Part shown: one piece after another, positions 21,734-34,774 of the stretch | How the letters are laid out: each line of letters opens with the position of its first letter | Numbering within the stretch: the stretch's first letter is position 1 | NCBI GenBank assembly: GCA_963920765.1 | Contig: OY987244.1 | Location: 28,500,358 to 28,564,357 of the forward strand | Direction of reading: 5' to 3' | Origin: Ulota crispa | Lineage: Eukaryota; Streptophyta; Bryopsida; Orthotrichales; Orthotrichaceae | Length of the DNA: 64,000 bases | Notes under the pieces: model-generated | Databases searched by the model: none | What the model saw: only the letters and a program-made list of their open reading frames with translations | What the model was told of the DNA's origin: nothing | Made by a program: the position numbers and the translations under genes

Positions 21734-23900
21734 TGTCCTGATGGAGATATCTCCATCATGTATATACTCGTTATATATTTATGTTTGTGTTGATTTCAAT
21801 AAATCAACAGTTGAGGCAAAAGAGGTGGTCGTGGTGAGGACCGCGGTTTGGTGACAGCGCAGCGGCCATAGATTCCAGTGCGCTGCGCCGTCTTGTCACA
21901 TGCACAGCTCAGGGGGGTAAGTAGCGGGTTGGCTGAGCCAATTTCGTGCCTCACTAGCTGCCAAGCCGTGAGCCGCCATCACCGCTTGACGAGTCCGATG
22001 AGATTCGAACCCGGACCGACGGGTGATCAGAGACGACCGCTTCTCCAGCCAACCAAGTCTACGACTTGGCGACTGAAGACAAGCGTTTGACGCTATTATA
22101 TGCTCGCAAGGGCACGTGGCTACTTTACGATGACATTTATTTTGTAATTTAATCATTTTCATATGTTTATCTAGATGTTTTGGAAGGCTCATATATTTTG
22201 CCTTTGTTTGAATAAAAATACTAAGGGTTTAGAAGTCAATAGGAAAGGTGTAAAAGGAAAAAGGGTTTGGCATCTATAGTGGGGTTATGATAGGGAGGGC
22301 ATGGGCTAATGTGCCCCACCTCCTTACCTTAGATAGGGTCGAAATTATGGAGGAAAGATCCCTTAGTTGTTGGAAGTTAGTGTATGAGTGTTAGTGGAAA
22401 GAAGGGAAAAAAATCCTGAAACTTTGATGTGAGATTTTTTTCTGTATATACATGATTTTGAATTGAAATTTGAGGAGGTTGTTCCTTGTATGATTACCTT
22501 TTCAAAATGAGTTTGCAAGTTTGATTTGAAGTTGTGATGCAAAAGTTATGAGTGTTTGAATTTTGGAGTCAAAAAGCCAAACTATGAAGAAATGCTGAGA
22601 CTTTGACTAGCCATAACTTATGATTTGTATATCATTTTGCAACAAGATTTAGAAAGAGTGTTTATCTTAGTCTTGGCTTTCTAAAAAGTCTTTAAACTTG
22701 AGGTTTGAAGCTTAGACGAGAAAGTTATAGAAGTGTGAAGGTTTGGAGGTGGCTGCCCTTTTGTTAGGAGAAGGCTGAAACTTTGAAGAACTACAACTTT
22801 TGAACAATATAAAATTTTCTTTTCAGATTTTTAGGAGTGATAGTTTGTTATCATAGCTTTTTGAATTGTCTTTAATCATTTCATTTGGCGTTTTATTGAA
22901 GAAGTTATAGTGGGTAGAAGTTGGAGGATTGGATGCTCTCTAAAAAATTGAGATCCACACTTTGATTGATTAGAGCTTTTGGACAAAGTTTTATTTTGAA
23001 GTGAAAATTTCATGGGTTGTAGCCAGTGATATCATATTTCTAAATTGATATCACGTTTCTATGGGTGATGTATAGAACAAAAGTTATAGAGGTTTATAGA
23101 GGCAGTGTTTAGTTTGTAGGAAGAAAGAAGAGCCTCTACTTTGAACTCGCATAACTTTTGAACAATATCTCAAATTGAGTTGAAATTTGAAGAGATGTTA
23201 GAGGGTTAGAAGAGCTTTTCAAATTGCTATTATACTTAGCATTTGAATCTTTGAGCCATCTGTGGCACTAGATAGAAGATTGCTGCTTTTCTAGGACTTG
23301 TTATTTGTGATTTTCCTCATTGTTTTTATTAAAACATGAAGACTTGAAGACTTGAAGACTTGAAGACATGAAGACTTGAAGATCTGAAGATATGAAGATT
23401 TCAAGAGGAATGTTTTGGGTTTATTTTTTATGTATGTGTGGAATGTGGCTTTATTATTCCTAGCCGGTTTTGGAGGCTCTTTTGTCAATTCATTTCCATT
23501 CTGTTTTGTAATCCTTGTTGCGGACAGTTTGAGTTAAACCAAATTTAACCCCATTTATTGTTGTGGTGACAAAATGGGATTGATCACCCACATGGTCGAG
23601 ACTTGCTCTGTTCTCACGATCTGGAATTTTGGACAGCAGATCGTGAATTTGATTTTAGGATCCCGTCATACGGACGGCAGCTTGTGTCTGCTGTCCCGAT
23701 CTACCCGTCCCGTATCCAGTGGGCTCTTATCCCTACCTTGACCCTTATACTCTTAGAACCAGCCACAGGATAGGCCAACGGAAGATTGAAGATTGAAGAT
23801 TTGAAGAAAATATCAAGATTAAAGACGATTTTAATCGGCAACGCACGATCGCAGCAAGACACCCTGCGTGTTCCCAAGGCGCGCTCCTCTCAACCCGACA
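21734..23900 (+). mobile_element. 2.2-kb LTR-like repeat, copy 2
   Basis: It starts TGTCCTGATGGAG and ends CTCTCAACCCGACA, so TG...CA termini. A perfect 4-bp target duplication ACGC flanks it (21730-21733, 23901-23904). It aligns end to end with copies 1 and 3 and is the least decayed. It has an AATAAA-like site early and a (GAAGACTT) run at 23338-23400. No internal gag/pol, so a solo LTR or terminal-repeat-only derivative. Confidence 0.78.
22002..22051 (-). promoter_or_regulatory. antisense Pol III-like A/B boxes in LTR-like copy 2
   Basis: On the minus strand TGGCTGGAGAAG (22040-22051) resembles an A box. GGTTCGAATC (22002-22011) matches the B-box core GTTCRANNC, 41 bases downstream, the spacing of tRNA-derived promoters. 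The segment does not fold as a tRNA. Copies 1 and 3 keep it in diverged form (GTTTGAACCC). A frame of about 85-120 codons overlaps it in all three copies and is probably a by-product. Confidence 0.4.
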
Positions 23901-24343
23901 ACGCAGTGAATTCAAATTTTGGCAATCATGTTCTATAGATTTAGGGTCTTCAATTCTAGAACTATACTCCCACTTCAAAGTGTAATGACATTCTTCCATC
24001 TTCACCAAGAATAACTCATACGTTACTCCGAAATTTGTGTACAAAAAAACACATCTTTTGAATGACTCCCCTCCAACCTTTTCCAGCAATGTAAATAGTT
24101 ATCTACCAATAGCGCTGCTAATCTTGAATATGCAAAATAGACACAAGTCAATGTCCCTCTACTTTTTGGGATTGTACAATCAACATCAGTCAATATCTGA
24201 ATCAGAGTATTCCAAGCTACCATCACCTACATCCTTTGCTCTAAGGGGCTGAATTGCACCAGCCACCACGTTGGCTTCCACTTCAACCGCGTCACGGTAA
24301 TCACATTTTTGTGATTCCGGGTCTTTGTTAGTGCCAATCGGGA

Positions 24344-27300
24344 TCAAGCCCTCAAAGTCCAATGTTCTTCCAAATAAATGCAATCCACCACCATAGCCTT
24401 GTGCTGCTTAGAGTAGTTCTTAATTCCACGTGGTTCCTTCCTTAAAACAATATTCCAACCAGATCTCTCCACATCTGCAGAGAAAAACACATGTTCGATG
24501 TGGAGGGGGAAGGCAAAGGATTGGGCGGACTGAGGAATCAGCCTATCAAAATTTACGCTAGTGAATCCATATGCATTGCGGGTCATAGTGGCGCAACTGC
24601 CTTTTGTGTTGGCTACCACCCAATTGCAACGGAGGACAATTACTATGTAGTGGCCGTAGTTCACAGAGAGAATATCTTTGACCCATCCCACATACTCCAC
24701 TTCCGCTACTTTGGATTCATGTCCCACGGCCCTGATCGGCAAACTTGCTTGAATGTGGCAGCAACTCCGAAGTCTACAATGGTCAAGTGTTTCTCACATC
24801 CGTGAACGCGGAGATGATTTCCAAATGCATACATTGATCAATATGCCCTTGCTTCATCAAATGGTGGTAAAATGAGAGTGCGCACATTGTCAGGCACTTT
24901 GTCCAATCCGAACTCCATGACGCTGATCACTACATTCAGGAACCACGTATGGAATTCCTCGTCTCTCATCTCCGACGGGTAACAACCTTGCTTTTTCTCT
25001 TATGCCGCCTCTATTCTACGCGGCTCTATGCGCAATGTGTCATTTTGTCCTCATGTTTTCTATAAAGCACATTCGCTTCATTGTTAGGCTCTTGGCACTT
25101 TCCTCCAAATACCCCATTTACAATGCTGTCCTCAACAGTAAACTATAAAGACCCCTCACCCACTACGTGCTAAACAAATTCCTAAATGCATTGTTTTTAA
25201 AATGTGAAATGCAGCATGTTTGAGAGAAACAACTATGGCAGTGAAGTTTCATCACATGAATGCCCGGTCATGACTACTTTTTGTCATTTAATACATGAAC
25301 ATGACTTCCTGCGATAATCTTCTACACACACATGACTCCTCTGGGTCATCCACATGCTCAGTGCTAACTTATGACTTCAACCTTTAGAATCTGCAACAAT
25401 TCAAAAGTCTAACCTCTGCCAACTCTCCAATGGCGCTACATTGTTTAAAAGAAAATCGTGAATCCAATCATGGAGTTTAAGTGATAGTCAGGGTGCTTCC
25501 TCCTTCCCTTCCAGAATCTCATCCTACATAGACGGGTCTTCCTTATCGTCCCATATTTTGCATGTTGTCACCTTGTAATCTTGCATATACTCAGTGCAAA
25601 AGCCTAGAGCTTTGACCACTGCATAGCCCTCTATCATGCTCGCCTCCGACTGCACTCGATTTTGAACATACCCTTTAAGGGTCTTCGAATACCTCTCAAC
25701 GAGGTACATCCACCTTGTGTGCACAGGACCACATAGATCAACTTCCTCAACTAAGTGAATGACTAGATGTGTCATGACGTCAAAAAAAGATGGCGGGAAT
25801 TCCTTTTCCAACATGCACAACGTGATTGCGGCATCAGATCTTAGCTCCTCCAAGTTATTAGGGCTGATATCCTTTGCACATATCCTCCTGAAAACACAAG
25901 CAACATAATAACAGTTGTGCGCACCTCCTTCCTCATGATGGTACAGACACAAAGCGGTAGCAACCGCTGCATTAGGACATGGTAGTCGTGGGACTTCAGA
26001 CCCCTCAATGTGTTGTCTGCATGAACCTGCTTCTTCAAATGACCAACATATTAGGTGGGGGTTCTCAAACACCTTACTTGCTCAACAAATATTTGACTCT
26101 TTTGCTTTGTTAGGACATAAGGGGAGTGTGGTAATATGGCGCACCCCAGTTTCCTCCCCGGTGCCGGCCAAAGTGCTTCCTAATCCCCACTTCCTTCATG
26201 TCCAAGCGTGTGCCAATGGTATCCTTCTCTCTAAATATAGTCTTTATAATATTCTCAAAAATATTCTTCTCACAATGCATGACATTTAGTGTATGACAAA
26301 TTAGTAAATCTTGCAAACACATTCCATGTGGTCAATGACTGTCTCTCCTATAATCATTAAAGCAATGATTATTCTAACTAATTGTCCACACAGTGTCCCG
26401 CATGGATTATTGTACTTTGGGTGGTTGTGGTATGTACTACAAGATAGTAGTCGTCACCTTCAACGCAATCCAAGCTCATCACCCTACAATACAACCTCTA
26501 CTAACACTCACTACCAGCACTCTGAGCAAGTCACATTACTAGCATCAGTCACATGACTTACTACAATCACTTAATTGATTTAGGTGAGTAGTTGATGTCT
26601 TTAGCAATGCAAAGACCTGAACCACCAAAGAACTTGTACCGGCTACGTATCTGTTACAGATAGAAATCAGTATTCACAAAAGTTTCAGGGGTTTAGGGCT
26701 ACCTTCCAGTACGGCAGAGCATAGAGGCAAGTTTGGCGCGCTCATGGACAGGGTCCACACGTTGTCCGCTTTTGGACCTGCCCACTTGTGTCTTCCATTC
26801 TTCCCTCTCCTCTGCATATCAGAGATGCTCTTCTCCAGTCATACGCGTTGGTGGTGGTCTGAATTTGGCTTCTCCATCAAAATTTGCCTTCACCCGCTTC
26901 CATTGATGACTCCATGGCAAATGGCGTTTATATCCAAGGTATGCATTTTTTTTCTGTGCTTTGGAACGTCTAGTCACAAGACTAGGACCACAAATTTCAC
27001 ATGCTTTGTGTCCTTTTGTTACTTGTCCCAAGATCAATCCATATGCAGGGAAATCGTTCACGGTCCACATTAGAATACCACAAAGCTTGAATATTTCGCT
27101 CTCTCCATTACTGCAAGACCCATCCAAGCAATCAACGCTTCTCCAAAGCATTTGGAGCTCCTCCATGAGTGGAGCCATGTACACATCGACGTTCATGTCT
27201 GTTACACTTTCTTTCCTTGGGATAATTAGAGTGAACATCATGAAAAAGTTTTTGGTTGCCAACCAAGGGGGAAGGTTGTAATTTAATATATCAACCGACC

Positions 27301-28063
27301 ATGTAGAGTGGCTAAGGCTTTGGTTCTGAAACAGGTTTACACCATCTAGTGCAAGTCCAGGTCTCACAGTCTGCCAATCCTCTGCAAACTTTGGCCACTT
27401 CTGATCAATGTGAGACCATGCTTTTGAATCAACCACAGATCTCATGACATCATCCTTGCTTTTCCCATCAACGTGCCACTTCATCAACTTTGCCAATCAG
27501 GTGCAGCTGTACATTCTACGTAAGCGGGGAATTAACAAAAAATGGCGTAACACTTTTGCTGGGACACTGCCTAAATTAGTCACATATCAAAATTTGTGAT
27601 AGATATGGCACTCACTGGCATGCTGCAGCTCCTTTTGGAATAGACAACATCCATCTTTGCAAGCATGTATTGAATCATAAGACAATCCCAATTTCTTTAG
27701 TAAAGATTTGGCCTCATAAAACGTTTTTGGTAATGTGTTATCCTTAGATAAAAGAGTATCTTTCATAAGCTTCAGGAACTCCTCCACAAAGCTGTTTGAC
27801 ACTCCAAAAGTAGTGCAACACACTAGTAACAGCAACGTCAATGTGAGCTTGTTTGAGTTGCTCCCAGGGAAAAGCAAAGTATTGGCTTCCTGTACAAGCC
27901 TTTGAACGTCCATGCCTAAAGGATTTTCCACATGCATTGTTGTTCCTTGTCTTTCCATTTCATCCGAGAGCAAATCAACGCCTTCCTTGACATTGGCAGT
28001 GCCCAAGCCACTATTCTTGCCGTCTTCTTCATCGCCATCACTCATACCAACTTCCCCCTCCAT
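24344..28063 (-). pseudogene. CACTA TNP2 transposase, degenerate
   Basis: Catalytic transposase of the CACTA element (TNP2, Pfam Transposase_21). Minus-strand blocks in order: 27587-28063, N-terminal part ending in a Cys region (LLKKLGLSYDSIHACKDGC); 26819-27496, core with STWSVDILNYNLPPWLATK, a LWTVNDFPAYG-like motif and a CEIC pair; 26110-26322, HTLNVMHCEKNIFENI; 25524-26072, DUF4218 (PSFFDVMTHLVIHLVEEV, CGPVHTRWMYLVERYSKTL), preceded by a GLKSHDYHVLMQRLLPL frame; 24344-24742, DUF4216 (YGFTSVNFDRL, EHVFFSADVE). Blocks lie in different frames and some gaps may be introns, but at least one stop (just after MTGEEHL) interrupts the core. Probably inactive. Confidence 0.85.
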
Positions 28064-29029
28064 TGCAAGGTTGCTGCCAATGTAGTCAAACTGTCAGAAA
28101 CACTCGATGCCCATGCAAACAACCTCCACTTTGCCCACATCTCCATTCAACTCCAGTTCAGTTTCATTCTCTCTCTTTGATCTGGTCGTGAGTGAAATGT
28201 CCACTCGTTGCCTGCACTAAGTGGGTACACCCAAATCCAAGATTGCGTCATCATCCTACAGTACATGGAGAGCAACATTGTAAAAGACTAAAAGCAAGTT
28301 GTAAGGTATCACTTGCAGCAGTAACATGACTGATTCAAGGTGTCATGCATTGTCTACAGGAACACTTACATATGATTGTACCTAGTCTTATGTAAAAGTA
28401 GCTATTTTGCGCTTGCCCTTGAGGCAAAAAAACATACAGGTGTTTGTGCATTTTGCCGGATTGTGAGTACTAATGCGGTTTACATAATTGAAGCGTGTGC
28501 GCAAGCATGGCTTCACCTTCCACAGTTCAAAGTGTCTCACTACCAAAAAAGTAAACCTACAAGATTGCAGTGCATCTTTCTATTAAAATCCAACATACAT
28601 ATGTTCTCTATTCCCAAGAAATTTCAGGCATGAGCGACATTCAAGCATCAACCAATGAGTAGGAGTTCCTCATGCTAGAATAAAACTAGATTCTATTTTT
28701 ACGCAGTGCATATTACTTAACGTTGAATATGAGCTTCTTTAACTCTACACTTACAGGAAGGAGGCATCGTCGACTCTATCTTATCATTCAATAAATCCTA
28801 AAGCTACCATGATGACAGCATGCAGCAAGATCAATTTCTTCTGCCATAGAAGAGACAACATTAGTTATTAATTTTTGGGAACAATCCTGACATTGGAAAA
28901 ACTATAGGAGGTGATTAAAAAAGTACTTCAGATTTTGATGATTTTGGAGGTCCTATAGCACACCTCCCTATTCAACACTGTTGTTGTTGTTGTCCTCAAG
29001 CGTACTATAACTAGTAAAAGCAATTAGTT

Positions 29030-29900
29030 CAAAAAGTAATGTGCATACAATTCCTCCCCTACCTAAAAGTCTCTTGCAACAATTGTAATTACGTAACCCC
29101 ACTCCAAAGTGTTCTAGGGTCTAGGCAGCATCCTGAACTCCCATAAAACATTGCTTATGCCTTCACGATCAATTGAACTGTTAATAAATCCGGCCACATT
29201 TCCTACCTCAACATCGCTGTCTATGTATAAATTCTCCTTTACTTGCATCACATATGACTGAACACGCGAGCGTCTCCTTTGCAGTATCTTGTACTCACGC
29301 AGGTTGTACTACTGCTCGACAAATGGCAAAAGCTCCTCATCTTTAGCAGCAGCTTCAACAGCAAAAAGAACCCATCCCATATATGCATATTTTGATACAC
29401 GCACTTCTTAATTCCTACTGAAGAAAGAGAATTTAGTTAGCTTCAGGATGGGCCCATTGCACCACTGGCCATCGAACGTGTAAGCCTTCTCATTCTTGAT
29501 TGCAAGGGCCCTTCCGGTCATAGGTTCTAAGGTTGCGCATCTTAAGTGGATTTCTTTATTTAGAAATGTCCAAAGCGCTTTTAGGCACGCTTCTTGTAGA
29601 AGGCCTAGGTGTGAACCCTACAAGAAGGATAAACAATTACAAATTTGAATGAACTCTACATGCTGCAAACAATGGATGGGAAGGAGTAGAAGGAATTCAT
29701 ACCAGAATTGAGGAGGTGAAGGCTAGATCCCGTTTCCTAGTTTGAAGGTGCTTCCTGATAGTTGCACGATCGATCACCTTCCCTCCTGCACATTGCACGC
29801 ACAGACACAAGTAATGCCTAAAGGGGAGAGCATTTGCCTAATTTTCTTCAAGCTGCCATAGTTGAAGGTGTTCAATTGATCTCAGCTCCTTGGTGTCCAT
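29030..29900 (-). pseudogene. SET-domain protein with N-terminal Cys motif, five in-frame stops
   Basis: Lies inside the CACTA element, upstream of TNP2 on the same strand. Exon 29703-29900 starts with ATG at 29900 and carries CVQCAGGKVIDRATIRKHL, a Cys-pair region like that seen at N-termini of some TNP2-type proteins. A GT/AG intron (29618-29702) joins in phase to an exon starting at 29617. Reading on, YMGWVLFA, YIDSDVEVGNVAGFINSS, GYVITIVARDF and GEELYAHY match the successive blocks of a SET methyltransferase domain; the NHS motif is NSS here. In-frame stops at about 29838, 29408, 29309, 29114 and 29063. Either a captured chromatin gene or an extra protein of the element, now dead. Confidence 0.65.
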
Positions 29901-30500
29901 AGCCTATTAGTACGTTTAGTGAAAGGCTACATTAGATTTCACTATCCAATGGAATTTCTATATACGTCTACAACCTGTACACTAGACCTTATAAGCAAAG
30001 ATCCAAATATGTCTTCAAAAGCTTTGAACCCTAAATGATCGGCCACGGACTTCAAAGAAGAAATTAGGAATGTACAGAGGAAGTTGTTAAATGACCGTTT
30101 GAACTTAGGATTCATGAATATATGACTGACGACAGTCATATGCAATCATATGATTAATCACAGTCATATACCGTCGAGACAAAACTTTGCTAGGTCACGT
30201 TCATATTTTTAGTGATGTGCCTTCATTTGCACTCAAAGAGCGCCGCCAACATTTACTGCTAACAAACTATGACGGCAGCGCAAACTTAAGGGACAAGTCA
30301 CCATACATGAGCATACTACAATGGAGAACAATCAATTGTTCTACATACATGGAAGGATTATGCACACCAGTGACACTGTAGCATTGGAGAACTGTTTTGC
30401 CATGATTGGAGAAGGTTTGTGCAGCAACTGTAGTCTGACGTCTCGGTGAGATCATGATGGAGTATGAACCAACAAGGAAGTACAAAGAAATGAGGAGAAA

Positions 30501-31701
30501 TTGAATCAGCCAAAACAACATGAAGCTGAAGGAGCTAAGTCTGATTCCAATTCCAACTCAAACAGAGACTCAGAAGGACCCACGGTACGCAAACTTCCGC
30601 TAATCTCAAGTTCCCGCCGTTGTTGTAGAGTGCTCAGTACTCTTGAACTGCTTATTCCTATGGTCCACCTATTAGAAGAGAAAAGTGTTTTAGGCGTGCA
30701 ATCTGAGCTATGTTTCTCATAAATGAGTTCCGTGGAGGACTTGATTTTTGCGATCTCAGTCCTCTGCCTTGTAGATTATGCGTGGGATAGAAGAAGTTCA
30801 GCGGCGTCTCAACGTTAGCCGTGATAGGTCAAATTTGTCCTTGAACTGTTTGAATAACGTTCGTTTTGTTTTCCTCGACCTACACATTGCCGTTGCATCT
30901 TTTGTATTGAGCTTGTCCGTGCTAATCCAACTTAAAACGCAACACCTAGGAATTTGTATCTACATAATATCAATTGTGGTGATATTTTTGGGCGTTTGCC
31001 GTGGTCATTGTTTGTAGTTTTCATTGCTTTCAATGTTGATGTCACTAAGCCGCCACTAATTACTGGAAAGTAGCTGTTTGTAGAATACGTAGTACCCGCA
31101 GGGCATGTTAGTTTTGAAGGACTTAAGTGGATTCTATGTTTTTTGTGTTGCATGAAATTGCCTACCCTGCCTCACCATAGTCACAATCCATGGTAGCTCT
31201 GCAGTCACTTGATTGTACGTAGCTGTCCATTTCTTTTAGAATTTAGCGTTCCTACGCTGCATTAGGGTTAATTTGGCACCCTGTAGCAAATCAAGCATAC
31301 ACAACGGATGGCAAGAGTGAAAGACCTCCTCTGTAGTTGTATTCCTTTTCAGTTGCATTAACATTGGCTGAAAATTAGAAATGCAGAGTAACGTAGCAAA
31401 TATGATTAGGGAGGTTGCGAACTTACCGGACTATGTCTAAGCTGACTTGTTCCATTTAATAGTGAAGTTGCCCACCATCACAATGGCGATTTTAGAAGGC
31501 ACCGCTGACAAACTAGTCACAGTGGTTGGTAGCAGCTGGGATTTAGCTTTCCAGGACAAAGGAGGAAGTGGGGCAGAAACCAACGTAGATAATTCCATGG
31601 CGGGGAATTCCGTAAGTGGGAGTGAGGATAGCAAGGACCTAACGTATTATAGCAACAACAAGTTGCACGAGACGGAGTTGGAAGAGCGAGCATCTAAGTA
31701 G
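30501..31701 (+). other. unassigned open frames inside the CACTA element
   Basis: Frames of 73, 79 and 84 codons (30501-30722, 30778-31017, 31447-31701). The second has two hydrophobic stretches. The third is acidic and Ser/Asn-rich after about residue 35. A start at 30723 gives a short frame with VEDLIFAISVLCLVDYAWDR. No family recognised. They could be exons of one decayed gene or chance. Confidence 0.25.
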
Positions 31702-32231
31702 GACGCAGTGATCCTGAAGGTGAGTGAAATTTGCAATTGACTTTATTTTAGATGGAATTTTGTTTTCATTGGATTGGGTCACATTTGTATTCTTTAGTGA
31801 AAGTACTTGTATTCTAGTTGATTCTCAATGCTGTGAGGTATACATGTTCACCTAGAGAAATTGAACACATTAAGCGCATACACAATAATGTAAACAGTGA
31901 AATAATATATTGTTGGCGTATATTATAGAGAGTTATGTCAAGCTCTGATTTATATTCATTGCATTATATATTTGATTCCTAGCCCTCCTCTTTTGCCACA
32001 AAATGTGCAGGAGACCCAAAAATAACCCTTAGGGTCAATACAAACAAAGATTCATGAGCACTCATTGCAGGATGACGTTTTGAAAGGTAATGTACAAGTC
32101 CCTATTTAGAAAATGAGTAAGAGCCTCCCCCTAGGGACGCTATGAAGAACTCCTTTGCACGCAACAAGTCCAAGGCTGTAAAGGAGAATTGCAAGAGCAC
32201 AAAAGATGATATTGTCAATGAGGAGCGCCGA

Positions 32232-33984
32232 TGTCAAGTTGAGAGGAGCGCGCATTGCGAACACACAGGGTGTTTTGTTGCAATTGTGCATTGCTGACTA
32301 AAATTGTCTTCAGTCTTAATCTTTACTCTTCAGATCTTCAGTCTTCATGTCTTCAAGTCTTCATGTTTTAATAAAAACAATGGAAAAAATCACAAATAAC
32401 AAGTTTTAAAAAAGCTGCAACTTTCTATCTAGTGCCACAAAGGATTCAAAGATTTAAATGCTAATTGTAATAGCAATTTAAAAAACTCTTCTAACCTTCT
32501 AACATCCCTCCAAATTTCAACTCAATCTAAGCTACTGTCCAAAAGTTATACGGGTCCAAAATATAGGCTCTTCTTCCTCATTGCAAACTAAACACTACCT
32601 CTATAAACCTCTATAACTTTTATTCCACACATCACCCATAGAAATGTAATATTAATTTGAAAAGATGATATCACTGTCTACAACTCCTAAAATTTTCACT
32701 TTAAAATATAACTCTGTCCAAAAGTTCTAGTCAATTAAAGTGTGGGTCTCAATTTTTTTAAAGCACCCAAATCCCCAACTCCTACACACTATAACTTCTT
32801 CAGTAAGACTCCAAATGAAATGATTAAAGACAATACAAAAAGCAATGACAACAAAATATCACTCCTAAAATTTTGAGAAAAAAATTTCATACTATCCAAA
32901 AGTTGTAACTCTTCAAAGTTTTGGCCTTCTTATAACAAAAGGGCAGCCATCTTCAATTTTTCACACCTCCATAATTTTTTTTCCAAACTCCAAATCTCAA
33001 GTTTAAGAATTTTCTAAAGAGCTAAGACTAAGATGAACATCCCCTCCAAATTTGGTTACAAAATGATATATAGATCATAAGCTATGGCTTGTTAAAGTCT
33101 CAGCCTTTCTTCATAATTTGGCTTTTTGACTTCAAAATTTAAACACTCATAACTTTTGCATCACAACTTCAAATCAAACTTGCAAACTCATTTTGGAAAG
33201 GTAATCACACAAGAAACAACTCTTTTAAATTCCAATTCAAAATCATGTATACACAAAAAAATCTCTCACCTCAAAATTTCGGGATTTTTTCTCTCTTCTA
33301 ATCAATACTTATACACTAACTTCCAATATATTAAGGAATCTCTCCTCCATAATTTTGACCTTATCTAGAGTAGGGAGGTGGGACACATCAGCCCATGCTC
33401 CTTTCTATCTTAACCCCACCATAGATGCCAAATCTCTTTTCTATTCACACCTTTCTCATTCATTTCTAAATCCTTAGTACTTTTTTTATTCAAACAAAGA
33501 CAAAATATATGAGCCTTCCAAAACATCTAGATAAACATATAAAAATGATTAAATTACAAAGTAAACACCACCGTAAAGTAGCCACGTACCATTGCAGGCA
33601 TGTAATAGCATCAAACGCTCGTCTTCAGTTGCCAAGTCGTGAACTTGGTTGGCTAAAGAAGCGGTTGTCTCTAGCTACCCGTCGGTCCGGGTTTGAACCC
33701 CATCAGACTCGTCAAGCAGTAATGGCGGCCCACGGTTTGACAGCTAGTAAGGCAAGAAATTGGCCTAGTCAACCTGCTACCTACCTTCCCCTCCTCCCTC
33801 CGCCCTTGAGCTCTGCATGTGAAAAGACAGCACAGTGCACTAGAATCTATGGCTGCTGCGCTGTCACCAAACCGTAGTCCTTACCACAACCACTCATTTT
33901 GCCACAACTGCTGATTTATTGAAATCAACGTAAATATAAATAAATAACAAATATCTACATGATAGAAAAATCTCTATCAGGACA
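32232..33984 (-). mobile_element. LTR-like repeat, copy 3 (inverted, 1.75 kb)
   Basis: The minus strand starts TGTCCTGATAGAG at 33984 and ends CTCTCAACTTGACA at 32232, colinear with copies 1 and 2 but about 0.4 kb shorter. Flanking tetramers CCGA (32228-32231) and CCGG (33985-33988) differ at one base and may be the decayed target duplication. It splits the region left of the plus-strand gene of the CACTA element. Confidence 0.75.
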
Positions 33985-34774
33985 CCGGACTATTATCTTG
34001 GACAAGATCAAGCTCCAAAGACTTGTCATCTTTGAACAGCTAGAGAAGAAAGTGCTTTGCCCTCCTGAAGCGATACAATGTGACATAAATCTAAACCCTC
34101 TTGAAGTCAGTGTCCGGAAAAAGGACATTGAGGACCCCATCCACGTCCGGAACAATAGATAGCAAGAGCTAGTGAGGAAGGGTAGATCTTTGGACCGAGA
34201 TCCGGACAACGTGGACTCCGCGGAAGAATTGGACGAGAGGAATTGGATGGAGTTGGATGAAGAAGGAAAGCCTGTCGGTACAAACCGACCAAAATACTTG
34301 CATAAATTGCAAAGCCTGTCCAGGGACCTGGAGTGAAGCCTTTCCAATTTCAATGATCAACCTTGTGCACTGTTGATAGCAATAAAAGACAAAATGAGGG
34401 CCATTTTTTAGTACTGAGGTGGATTAGGATACATGCTGAAGTTAATGTTCTTTAGTACGCTTTGGATGCAAATAAAAATCAGAAGGTCAAACGTCAAAGA
34501 CAAGATTGCGAGGGGGATGGAAGCCCCTCCATATGTGAAGAAGGTCCATCTTAAGAGTTTCAAGAAACTCATCAAGATAAAAGAAAAAGTTGCTAATGCA
34601 GAGCAAATGAAATTGGCAAGGCAAACAGGCCAGTGCGACTCCAACCGGGGGCAGTTAGAAGGGTCCGTGAGGACAAGGCGTGTAAGCATGCAACTAACCA
34701 TTGTGAACAGCCACCCTTTTGAACCTTGGAAAATTTTTCTGACTACCAATTACGTGGATGTACTGCTTGTCTAA
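33985..34774 (+). CDS. unrecognised CACTA gene, 5' part
   Basis: Right of LTR-like copy 3 the plus strand has coding-like stretches: LCPPEAIQCDINLNPLEV (about 34056-34110), then an acidic block (DPDNVDSAEELDERNWMEL) ending with LHKLQSLSRDLE and a stop near 34335, and a basic frame at 34433-34774 (KDKIARGMEAPPYVKKVHLK, charged and helix-forming). The missing 5' end may have been cut off by the LTR-like insertion. Its place in the right half of a CACTA element suggests the second, TNPA-like function, but no homology was recognised. Confidence 0.35.

Noticed and set aside
22002..22075. tRNA gene on the minus strand
   Set aside because: B-box sequence is present, but the T-arm does not pair and no acceptor or anticodon stem forms.
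26008..27281. Plus-strand frames across the TNP2 region
   Set aside because: Antisense shadows. The minus strand carries the recognisable TNP2 motifs.
15613..33984. Endogenous pararetrovirus or full retrotransposon
   Set aside because: No gag, protease, reverse transcriptase, RNase H or integrase motif was found in any frame of the LTR-like repeats or around them.
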